A stretch of 5,018 nt of DNA, taken from contig MGXL01000053.1 of NCBI GenBank assembly GCA_001801365.1, forward strand, positions 1 to 5,018, in the 5' to 3' direction. The notes beneath the pieces were generated by a model, which did no database searches, was not told the DNA's origin, and worked only from the letters and a program-made list of their open reading frames with translations. This DNA comes from Gammaproteobacteria bacterium RBG_16_57_12. Lineage in GTDB: Bacteria; Pseudomonadota; Gammaproteobacteria; RBG-16-57-12. Position numbers and translations under genes: made by a program. Position 1 is the stretch's first letter, and every line of letters starts with the position of its first letter. This document shows positions 1 through 5,018 of the stretch, piece by piece.

Positions 1-126
1 TCTGTTTTCCATCAATGTATGGTTATCATGCTGATAAAGGAACGGGGACAGGAATTTCCTGCGGGCTTCATGTGGCGCCTGCAGCCACGCAAGCAAATCG
101 GTGAAATCGTAATTCAGGCTGTTCAC
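1..126 (-). CDS. Unidentified protein, N-terminal part only (runs off the left edge)
   Basis: After the panD stop the minus strand stays open in one frame to base 1. Reading from a GTG at 126-124 gives 42 residues starting MNSLNYDFTDLLAWLQ and ending HTLMENR at the window edge. Codon choice looks like that of the neighbouring genes (many codons ending in C or G), which supports real coding. The start is uncertain: a GAGGG lies only a base or two before the GTG, too close for a normal ribosome binding site, and an in-frame TTG at 153-151 is an alternative. I see no recognisable motif in this short piece. In some gammaproteobacteria pgi follows panD, but the visible residues do not resemble the Pgi N-terminus I know, so no function is assigned. 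About 50 bases separate it from panD, compatible with the same transcript. Confidence 0.5.
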   Translation of the reverse strand, partial: MNSLNYDFTDLLAWLQAPHEARRKFLSPFLYQHDNHTLMENR

Positions 127-174
127 GCCCTCACATATGTGCGGAGTGACCAACCGAATGGGAAACAGGCCTGC

Positions 175-555
175 TCAGGCCGCCTGGGTGGGAATGGCGT
201 TGCGGGTATGGGTGATCTGGTTCTGCGCATCCACATAAACCAGGGTTGGCTTGTAGGCGGCCAGTTCGTTCTGGTTCAGGGTCACGTAGGCGCAGATGAT
301 TACCCGGTCGCCGGGGCGGGCCTTGTGGGCGGCCGCGCCATTGATGGAGATGACGCCCGAACCGTCTTCGGCGCGGATGGCATAGGTGATGAAACGCTCG
401 CCATTATCGATGTTGTAGATATGGATCTGCTCGTACTCGCGGATCCCGGATATCTCCAGCAATTTGCCATCGATGGCGCAGGAGCCTTCGTACTCCAGCT
501 CGGCGTGGGTCACCCGGGCACGGTGCAGCTTGGCTTTCAGCATGGTGCATTGCAT
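175..555 (-). CDS. panD: Aspartate 1-decarboxylase proenzyme (PanD)
   Basis: This cytoplasmic pyruvoyl enzyme converts L-aspartate to beta-alanine, the substrate of PanC in pantothenate synthesis. From the ATG at 555-553 the product is 126 residues, the same length as E. coli PanD, and the N-terminus [12 protein letters not shown] aligns without gaps to it. The self-cleavage site is visible as YEGSCAID, with Gly24-Ser25; Ser25 would become the pyruvoyl group. Other expected active-site residues are present at family positions: Lys9, Arg54, Tyr58 and Asn72 in the NGAAAH motif. An in-frame TTG at 573 would add six residues but overlaps the likely ribosome binding site, so it is rejected. The gene starts about 46 bases after panC, last of the three pan genes. 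It looks complete and functional. Confidence 0.97.
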   Translation of the reverse strand: MQCTMLKAKLHRARVTHAELEYEGSCAIDGKLLEISGIREYEQIHIYNIDNGERFITYAIRAEDGSGVISINGAAAHKARPGDRVIICAYVTLNQNELAAYKPTLVYVDAQNQITHTRNAIPTQAA

Positions 556-566
556 CGTTGTGTTAA

Positions 567-571
567 CCCTC
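567..571 (-). promoter_or_regulatory. Likely ribosome binding site of panD
   Basis: The minus strand reads GAGGG here, 11 bases before the ATG at 555. The spacing is a little long, but the site decides the start: the upstream in-frame TTG at 573-571 shares bases with this motif and cannot use it. Confidence 0.55.
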
Positions 572-589
572 AAAAATACAACGTGATCA

Positions 590-595
590 ATTATA
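590..595 (-). promoter_or_regulatory. Possible -10 box (TATAAT) in the panC-panD gap
   Basis: The minus strand reads a perfect TATAAT, just after the panC stop and about 35 bases before the panD ATG. This gap is clearly more AT-rich than the genes on either side. No good -35 hexamer lies 15 to 18 bases upstream (that stretch is the GC-rich end of panC), and there is no extended -10 TGN. A weak internal promoter for panD is possible, but this may also be chance in an AT-rich spacer. Confidence 0.22.
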
Positions 596-601
596 CACTA
601 T

Positions 602-1471
602 CTAGGTGAAGGCTGGCTCCTTCCCCAGCGATACCTTGAGGTTGTCGATCAGCCGGGTCCGCCCCAGACGCGCCGCAATCAGCACGATCAGTTCTTTATC
701 GGCAGGTGCCGCCAATCCAAGATCAGCGGACCGGCGGATTTCGAAATAGTCCGGGTTAAAGCCTTTTGCTCGCAGGTTAGCCATTTTTTCCTGGGAGATA
801 GCCGCATAATCGGAGCTTTTGGCCAATATAGCCGCGCGGGCATCCAGCAGGTATTGATAGATATGGGGGGCCAGTCGGCGTTCTTCAATGGACAGATAGC
901 CATTGCGCGAACTCATCGCCAGCCCGTCCGGTTCGCGGACCGTGGGGGCGCCGATGATCTCGACCGGCATGGCCAGATCCTGCACCATGCGGCGGATCAC
1001 CACTAGCTGCTGATAGTCCTTTTCGCCAAACAGGGCTATCTGAGGTTGAATGATATTGAACAGCTTGCACACCACCGTGGCCACGCCGGTGAAATGCCCG
1101 GGGCGGAAGGCCCCGCACAGGATGTCGGAGAGCCCCGGCACAGTGACCTGGGTGGCCAATTCATGACCACCGGGATACATCTCGCCTGCTGTGGGCGCAA
1201 AGAGCAGATCGACGCTGTTATGGCTCAGGCCGGACTGATCATCCGCCAGGGTACGCGGATAGGAGGCAAAATCCTCGCCCTGGGAAAATTGCAGGGGGTT
1301 GACGAAAATACTGACCACCACCCGGCGGCCATGCCGGCGCGCCCTGTCCACCAGCGCCATATGCCCGGCATGGAGATTGCCCATGGTCGGCACGAAGGCA
1401 ATGGCCTCGCCCTGCTGGCGCCAGTGCCGGAGTATGTCGCGCGCGGTCACGATGTCAGTGGTGATGTGCAT
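602..1471 (-). CDS. panC: Pantothenate synthetase (pantoate--beta-alanine ligase, PanC)
   Basis: PanC joins pantoate and beta-alanine to form pantothenate, using ATP and a pantoyl-adenylate intermediate, in the cytoplasm. The 289-residue product is of normal family length and carries the nucleotidyltransferase-fold motifs in order. These are PTMGNLHAGH at 28-37 (the HIGH-type ATP site, His34 and His37), FVNPLQF at 56-62 (pantoate side), FGEKDYQQ at 148-155, LAMSSRN at 184-190 (the KMSKS-equivalent loop), and a C-terminal AARLGRTRLIDN at about 266-277. The ATG at 1471-1469 has a good GGAG six bases upstream. The gene lies 24 bases after panB and 28 bases before the leftmost possible panD start, so cotranscription is likely. 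No broken or missing motif is seen. Confidence 0.98.
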   Translation of the reverse strand: MHITTDIVTARDILRHWRQQGEAIAFVPTMGNLHAGHMALVDRARRHGRRVVVSIFVNPLQFSQGEDFASYPRTLADDQSGLSHNSVDLLFAPTAGEMYPGGHELATQVTVPGLSDILCGAFRPGHFTGVATVVCKLFNIIQPQIALFGEKDYQQLVVIRRMVQDLAMPVEIIGAPTVREPDGLAMSSRNGYLSIEERRLAPHIYQYLLDARAAILAKSSDYAAISQEKMANLRAKGFNPDYFEIRRSADLGLAAPADKELIVLIAARLGRTRLIDNLKVSLGKEPAFT

Positions 1472-1477
1472 GGATCA

Positions 1478-1481
1478 CTCC
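1478..1481 (-). promoter_or_regulatory. Ribosome binding site of panC
   Basis: The minus strand reads GGAG six bases before the panC ATG, inside the 24-base panB-panC gap. It is the best-spaced Shine-Dalgarno site in the window and supports the start at 1471. Confidence 0.65.
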
Positions 1482-1495
1482 GGGGAAACAGACTG

Positions 1496-2287
1496 TCAGA
1501 AACTGTGTTCCGCGCCGGGAAAACCGCCCTCTTTGACGGCGGCGACATAGGCCCTGACCGCGGCGCGGATATCGCCGCCGGCCTGCAGGAAATCATGGGA
1601 AAATTTGGGACGCTTGCCCGGCGTGATGCCGAGCATGTCATACAGCACCAGCACCTGGGCATCGCAGTCCCTGCCGGCGCCGATGCCGATCACCGGCACA
1701 CTCACCGCCCGGGTGATGCGCGCCGCCAGTTCGGCCGGCACGCACTCCAGCACTATGGCATCGGCGCCCGCAGCCTCCATGGCCAGGGCGTCATCGAAGA
1801 TCGCCTGCGCGGCATCGCCGCGCCCCTGCACGAGATAACCACCCAGCTTGTGGACTGACTGGGGCAATAATCCCAGATGGGCGCACACCGGAATGCTGTG
1901 CGCGGTCAGGGTGCGCACCGTCTCCAGCAGCCAGGCGCCACCCTCCAGTTTGACCATCTGGGCGCCGCCTTCTTTCATCAGGCGCCCGGCATTGTGCAGC
2001 GCATCCTGCGGCGTGGCATAACTCATGAACGGCATGTCCGCCATGATAAAGGCTTTCGACGCGCCACGGCGGACCAGGCGGGTATGATAAATCATGTCCT
2101 CCACGGTCACCGGCAGGGTCGTGTCCTGCCCCTGGACCACCATGCCCAGGGAATCACCCACCAGCAGGATATCCACGCCCGCCTCGTCGAGGATGGCGGC
2201 AAAACTGGCGTCATAGACCGTCAGGCAGGTAATCTTTTCACCGGTGCCCTTACGCTTGCGCAAGGTATTGACGGTCATCGCACTCAT
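1496..2287 (-). CDS. panB: 3-methyl-2-oxobutanoate hydroxymethyltransferase (PanB)
   Basis: PanB transfers a hydroxymethyl group from 5,10-methylene-tetrahydrofolate to alpha-ketoisovalerate, giving ketopantoate, the first committed step of pantothenate synthesis. The 263 residues match the usual length (E. coli 264). Visible family features are TVYDASFA at 23-30, VGDSLGMVVQG at 43-53 with metal ligand Asp45, MADMPF at 82-87 with Asp84, VKLEGG at 112-117 (Lys113, Glu115), CAHLGLLPQS at 135-144, the catalytic Glu181 in LECVP, and GIGAG at 201-205 before the conserved ITPGKRPKF at 221-229. The ATG at 2287 follows the kinase stop by three bases and has AAGG 11 bases upstream; a second ATG three codons in is an alternative. 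The tight junction argues for translational coupling with the kinase. Confidence 0.98.
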   Translation of the reverse strand: MSAMTVNTLRKRKGTGEKITCLTVYDASFAAILDEAGVDILLVGDSLGMVVQGQDTTLPVTVEDMIYHTRLVRRGASKAFIMADMPFMSYATPQDALHNAGRLMKEGGAQMVKLEGGAWLLETVRTLTAHSIPVCAHLGLLPQSVHKLGGYLVQGRGDAAQAIFDDALAMEAAGADAIVLECVPAELAARITRAVSVPVIGIGAGRDCDAQVLVLYDMLGITPGKRPKFSHDFLQAGGDIRAAVRAYVAAVKEGGFPGAEHSF

Positions 2288-2290
2288 GAT

Positions 2291-2956
2291 TCACACCGCC
2301 TTGGAGATGGGATTGAAATAATGACGCCCGCTTTTGATGAACATGATCTGCTCGACCAGCATGGTGTAGTCATTGTCATTGGTGACCGGATCGATATCCG
2401 AGGTATTGACGATCAGCAAAGGCGAATCCTGGTAATAATAAAACAGGCGGGCGTAGGCGTCACACAACCGTTTCAGATAGTCGGCAGCTATGCCCCGCTC
2501 ATAGGCAATGCCGCGCCTGGCGATGCGCTCGAGCAGCACCTCCACCGGCGCCTGCAGATAGACCACCAGATCAGGCCGGGGGGCATCCAGGGTCAGCGAG
2601 GCATAGACTTGGTCATAGAGTTTGAGTTCTGCCTCGTCCAGGGTCAGCCCGGCAAACAGGCGGTCCTTGTCCATCAGGTAATCGGCGATTCTGACCGGGC
2701 TGAACATGTCCTGCTGGCGCAGGGCCTGTAATTGCCGGGCGCGCTGAAACAGGAAGTACAACTGGGTCGGCAGCGCCGACTGGCGGGGATTCTGATAGAA
2801 ACGCGGCAAAAACGGATTTTCCTCGGCCTGCTCCAGCAGCAGCTCGCCGCCCAGGGTGTCGGCGAGGCGCCGGGCCAGGCTGGTCTTGCCCACGCCGATC
2901 GGCCCTTCCACCACGATATGGCGGTGGATGGTCTTTTTACCTGTTTCTGCAATCAT
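2291..2956 (-). CDS. Deoxynucleoside kinase of the dNK (deoxyguanosine/deoxyadenosine kinase) family
   Basis: This is a P-loop kinase of the dNK family, which phosphorylates deoxynucleosides for salvage; the substrate cannot be read from the sequence. From the ATG at 2956 it has 221 residues, typical for the family. Motifs in that numbering are the Walker A GPIGVGKTS at 18-26, an acidic EENPFLPRFY at 45-54, a DKDRLFAGL stretch at 96-104 near the position of the DRS-type motif, VYLQAPVEVLLERI at 132-145, and an arginine-rich LID, RIARRGIAYERGI, at 144-156. An upstream in-frame ATG at 2980 would add eight residues, but it lacks a ribosome binding site, whereas AAGGA precedes the ATG at 2956; the shorter N-terminus also fits the family better. 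It abuts panB. Dgk-like genes beside folK and panB are a known arrangement in gammaproteobacteria, but the functional reason is unclear to me. Confidence 0.9.
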   Translation of the reverse strand: MIAETGKKTIHRHIVVEGPIGVGKTSLARRLADTLGGELLLEQAEENPFLPRFYQNPRQSALPTQLYFLFQRARQLQALRQQDMFSPVRIADYLMDKDRLFAGLTLDEAELKLYDQVYASLTLDAPRPDLVVYLQAPVEVLLERIARRGIAYERGIAADYLKRLCDAYARLFYYYQDSPLLIVNTSDIDPVTNDNDYTMLVEQIMFIKSGRHYFNPISKAV

Positions 2957-2967
2957 AAGCCTGCAAA

Positions 2968-2972
2968 TCCTT
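2968..2972 (-). promoter_or_regulatory. Likely ribosome binding site deciding the kinase start
   Basis: The minus strand reads GGGAAGGA, with AAGGA 11 bases before the ATG at 2956. The motif lies inside the extra eight codons that the alternative ATG at 2980 would add, so it favours the shorter protein. Confidence 0.5.
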
Positions 2973-3040
2973 CCCGCCATGACCAGAAAGGCGTCAAGTC
3001 GTTGTCACTCGTCCGAGAGCGTCTAACAAAATAAAAACTA

Positions 3041-3136
3041 CATGGCCTCCTTGCCCTCATCCCCACCCTTCTCCCGCAGGGAGAAGGGCTTAAAAACCCC
3101 TCTCCCTACGGGAGAGGGGAAGGGGTGAGGGCCATG
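3041..3136. repeat. REP/BIME-like double-hairpin inverted repeat between folK and the kinase gene
   Basis: The 96-base unit is bounded by CATGGCC (3041-3047) and its inverse GGCCATG (3130-3136). Inside are two perfect 10-base-pair hairpins with three-base loops. One is CCCTTCTCCC/GGGAGAAGGG at 3066-3075 and 3079-3088 (loop GCA); the other is CCCCTCTCCC/GGGAGAGGGG at 3097-3106 and 3110-3119 (loop TAC). CCCTCATCCCC (3054-3064) on the left matches the inverse of GGGGTGAGGG (3122-3131) on the right with one mismatch. The left half is therefore an inverted, diverged copy of the right half, plus a six-base insertion TCCTTG. Similar CCCTCTCCC/GGGAGAGGG palindromes recur between genes in many proteobacterial genomes. 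With one copy visible, dispersal in this genome is inferred. The rest of the 2981-3153 gap holds no gene; a T-rich run (minus strand, 3027-3040) follows the repeat. Confidence 0.8.
3092..3119 (-). terminator. Possible Rho-independent terminator after folK
   Basis: Read on the minus strand, the 10-base-pair GC-rich hairpin 3119-3097 is followed directly by TTTTT (3096-3092), the layout of an intrinsic terminator. It lies about 35 bases past the folK stop. The T run is short and is followed by the second hairpin of the same repeat. Beyond that comes another T-rich run, TTTTTATTTTG, at about 3028-3038. Full or partial termination of the pcnB-folK transcript is plausible, but the hairpin belongs to a REP-like element and may instead affect mRNA stability. 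Confidence 0.4.
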
Positions 3137-3153
3137 TTTCAGGGCACAGCTAG

Positions 3154-3681
3154 TCATTTTGCTAGATGCTCTGACACACATGAATGATCTAGTCGTATCA
3201 ATCCCGTGGCGGGCACCGAATCGATCAAGGCGGATAACGGCCCGTGCCCCGGGATCACCAAATCGGGCCTGATTTCCGATAGAGGATACAGGACAAAGTT
3301 TCGCTGCGATAGCCCCGGATGGGGGATGATCAGGCCCGGTTCATACAGCTCCAGATCGCCATAAAGCAGTATATCCAGGTCCAGGATCCGCGGCCCCCAG
3401 CGTACCGGCCCGCGCACCCGGCCCTGCTGCTGCTCCAGCCCTTGCAGGCTCGCCAGTAATTGACGCGGGCCGAGCCGAGTTTCCAGGGCCGCGACGGCGT
3501 TGATGTAATCCGGCTGTTCTACCGGCCCCAGTGGATTGCTGCGATACAGACTGGAATGGCCTAGCAATGTGCTGTGCGGCAGTTTGCGCAGGGCGCGCAG
3601 GGCAAGGCACACATGCCGGAGCGGATCGTTGAGATTGCTGCCCAGCCCAATATAAGCAACGGTTGCGGACCTGGCAGACAC
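3154..3681 (-). CDS. folK: 2-amino-4-hydroxy-6-hydroxymethyldihydropteridine pyrophosphokinase (FolK, HPPK)
   Basis: FolK transfers pyrophosphate from ATP to 6-hydroxymethyl-7,8-dihydropterin, the step before dihydropteroate synthase in folate synthesis. The 175-residue product has the family motifs in order: YIGLGSNLNDP at 10-20, YRSNPLGPVEQPDYIN at 46-61, RWGPRILDLDILLYGD at 94-109 with Asp101 and Asp103 as the expected magnesium ligands, and IPHPGLSQRNFVLYPL at 119-134. It is somewhat longer than E. coli FolK (159), mostly through a C-terminal tail with no evident motif. The start is a GTG at 3681-3679; no ATG is available near it, and only a weak GGCGGG lies upstream. The gene begins 8 bases after the pcnB stop, so the two are almost certainly cotranscribed. 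The pcnB-folK pairing is common in gammaproteobacteria. Confidence 0.97.
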   Translation of the reverse strand: MSARSATVAYIGLGSNLNDPLRHVCLALRALRKLPHSTLLGHSSLYRSNPLGPVEQPDYINAVAALETRLGPRQLLASLQGLEQQQGRVRGPVRWGPRILDLDILLYGDLELYEPGLIIPHPGLSQRNFVLYPLSEIRPDLVIPGHGPLSALIDSVPATGLIRLDHSCVSEHLAK

Positions 3682-3689
3682 GTACCCGC

Positions 3690-5015
3690 CTACGATGATG
3701 ATGGCTTGGTCTTGCTCTGGGGACGACGCCGACGACGGCGGGGCCCTGACTCACTGCCCAGGGCATTGATCATGGTTTGACGCCCCGCCTCATCTTGGGT
3801 CTGGAAGTCCGTCCACCATTCGCCCAGGGCCTGATCTCCTTCCCCGGCCAGTACACGTAATAGCAAAAAATCATAGGCCGCCCGGAAGCGCGGGTGGGCC
3901 AGCACGGCGAAGGCCCGTTTGCCTTTGCGCTGCGTCAGGCGAATCTGCATTGACCAGATTTCGCGTGCGACCAGCGAAAACCGTTTCGGCAGGGAGAGAT
4001 ATTGAATCTGTTGGGCTACCACCTCATCACCCGCCACCACGAGCGCCTGCACCGGTGTCATGCCTTCTGCCTGATAACGCTCTGCCAGTTCACTCACCGG
4101 CTCCCACAGCAACACCGCAAACATAAATGCAGGCGTAACCGGTTTATCTTCGGCAATCCGCTGATCGGTACTGCGCATGCCCTCGATCAGAAAGGTCTTG
4201 GGGAAATGCTGTACTTCCCTGGACAGGGATTGCTCGGTCATCGGGAACATCTGTTCGAACAACCGATAGTGGCGCAGCGCCTCGAAGCTCTGCTGAGCAG
4301 TTCCGCCAAGTAGAAGCTTCAGCACCTCCTCATACAGTCTGGCGGGCGACACATCGCGCAACGATGGGGCGAGCGTGAAGATCGGCTCCTCGCTTTCCGG
4401 ACTGATACGAAACCCCAGCTTGACGGCAAAACGCACGGCGCGCAACATGCGCACCGGATCTTCCTGATAGCGCTGCCGGGGATCACCGATCAGGCGCAGT
4501 GTGCCCGCTTCCAGATCGCCGAAGCCGCCGGTGTAATCCACTACCGAGAAATCCTCGATATTGTAATACAGGCTGTTGACCGTGAAATCGCGGCGCCAGG
4601 CATCATCTTCCAGGGTACCGTAGACATTATCCCGGACGATCATGCCATTCTCGACATGGCCTTCGCCCGCACTGCCTTCGTGGTGAGTTCGGAAGGTAGC
4701 CACCTCAATAATTTCCCGCCCGAAATGAATATGCGCCAGGCGAAACCGGCGGCCGATCAACCGGCAGTTGCGGAATATTTTTCTGATCTCCTCGGGCCGG
4801 GCATCCGTGGCGACATCGAAATCCTTGGGCTCCCGGCCCAGCAGCAGATCCCGCACCCCGCCGCCGACCAGATAGGCCTGATAGCCGCTTTCCTTGAGGT
4901 GATACAACACATTCAGCGCGTTTTTGCTGATATTGGCGCGTGAAATCACGTGATCGGCACGTGGAATGATGGTCGGTGGCTGCCCGTTTTCAGGTGGTGT
5001 GCGCATGGGAATCAA
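3690..5015 (-). CDS. pcnB: Poly(A) polymerase I (PcnB)
   Basis: PcnB adds 3' poly(A) tails to RNAs and so promotes their decay in the cytoplasm. The 441 residues from the TTG at 5015 contain the class II nucleotidyltransferase head: GGGVRD at 51-56, then KDFDVATDA at 64-72 with catalytic Asp65 and Asp67, and RRDFTVNSLYYN at 141-152 with the likely third carboxylate Asp143. LIGRRFRLAHIHFG at 86-99 is the signature that separates bacterial poly(A) polymerases from CCA-adding enzymes. The RNA-binding part includes RYQEDPVRMLRAVRFA at 182-197. The tail is strongly basic, GPRRRRRRPQ at 424-433, as in other PcnB proteins. The start is uncertain: an ATG follows three codons later (5006), and the frame stays open to the window end, so the gene could begin just outside. 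folK follows after 8 bases. Confidence 0.95.
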   Translation of the reverse strand: MIPMRTPPENGQPPTIIPRADHVISRANISKNALNVLYHLKESGYQAYLVGGGVRDLLLGREPKDFDVATDARPEEIRKIFRNCRLIGRRFRLAHIHFGREIIEVATFRTHHEGSAGEGHVENGMIVRDNVYGTLEDDAWRRDFTVNSLYYNIEDFSVVDYTGGFGDLEAGTLRLIGDPRQRYQEDPVRMLRAVRFAVKLGFRISPESEEPIFTLAPSLRDVSPARLYEEVLKLLLGGTAQQSFEALRHYRLFEQMFPMTEQSLSREVQHFPKTFLIEGMRSTDQRIAEDKPVTPAFMFAVLLWEPVSELAERYQAEGMTPVQALVVAGDEVVAQQIQYLSLPKRFSLVAREIWSMQIRLTQRKGKRAFAVLAHPRFRAAYDFLLLRVLAGEGDQALGEWWTDFQTQDEAGRQTMINALGSESGPRRRRRRPQSKTKPSSS

Positions 5016-5018
5016 TCG

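Noticed and set aside
132..141. Perfect palindrome CACATATGTG upstream of the last gene, considered as an operator
   Set aside because: A single short palindrome in a 50-base spacer is easily chance, and no second half-site or promoter is visible beside it.
168..181. Small palindrome GGCCTG CT CAGGCC overlapping the panD stop, considered as a terminator
   Set aside because: The stem is at most six base pairs with a two-base loop, and only a TGTTT follows on the minus strand. This is too weak to call.
19..609. Plus-strand open frame of 196 codons covering panD
   Set aside because: It is antisense to panD over its whole length, has no recognisable domain, and has no clear ribosome binding site. 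It is a shadow frame.
1046..2731. Two long plus-strand open frames (1046-1858 and 1877-2731, 270 and 284 codons) opposite panC, panB and the kinase gene
   Set aside because: They lie antisense to genes with complete, well-placed family motifs. Their translations have the Gly/His/Gln/Arg-rich, motif-free look of antisense frames of GC-rich genes. Nothing supports them as genes.
3719..3741. Triplet-repeat-like GAC/GCC run in the pcnB C-terminus, considered as a simple-sequence repeat
   Set aside because: It encodes the arginine run of the basic tail expected in PcnB. The codons vary and it is not a pure tandem repeat.
3341..3766. Minus-strand 141-codon frame spanning the pcnB-folK junction
   Set aside because: It is out of frame with both pcnB and folK, which are intact with all key motifs. 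Its composition is typical of a shifted reading frame.

Overview
The window is an ordinary stretch of chromosomal core metabolism, most likely from a gammaproteobacterium. The evidence is the gene order pcnB-folK-deoxynucleoside kinase-panB-panC-panD, the poly(A) polymerase I signature in PcnB, and a 126-residue PanD that lines up with the E. coli protein from its first residue. A sulfur-oxidiser- or Chromatiales-like lineage would fit, but this is only an impression from gene order and GC-rich codon use. No genus can be assigned.

All genes lie on the minus strand, so the transcriptional order runs from right to left. pcnB (poly(A) polymerase I, about 3690-5015, start close to the window edge) is followed after 8 bases by folK (3154-3681, folate biosynthesis). 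Next is a gap of about 200 bases that holds a 96-base double-hairpin inverted repeat (3041-3136), REP/BIME-like in form. After it come a deoxynucleoside kinase of the dNK family (2291-2956), panB (1496-2287), panC (602-1471) and panD (175-555). A further reading frame begins at about 126 and leaves the window at base 1; it was not identified.

panB, panC and panD encode three of the four steps of pantothenate synthesis. PanB makes ketopantoate, PanD makes beta-alanine from aspartate, and PanC ligates pantoate to beta-alanine; the ketopantoate reductase (PanE or IlvC) is not here. PanB uses methylene-tetrahydrofolate and FolK acts in tetrahydrofolate synthesis, so there is a metabolic link across the cluster. 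The spacing (3, 24 and 28 bases) suggests that the kinase and the pan genes are cotranscribed. The palindrome after folK is the most likely place for transcription to be reduced or ended.

I found no sign of an undescribed system, mobile element, CRISPR array or RNA gene. The long plus-strand open frames are shadows of these GC-rich genes. The items most worth a second look are the palindromic element, the poorly defined substrate of the kinase, the start of pcnB, and the unidentified gene after panD.
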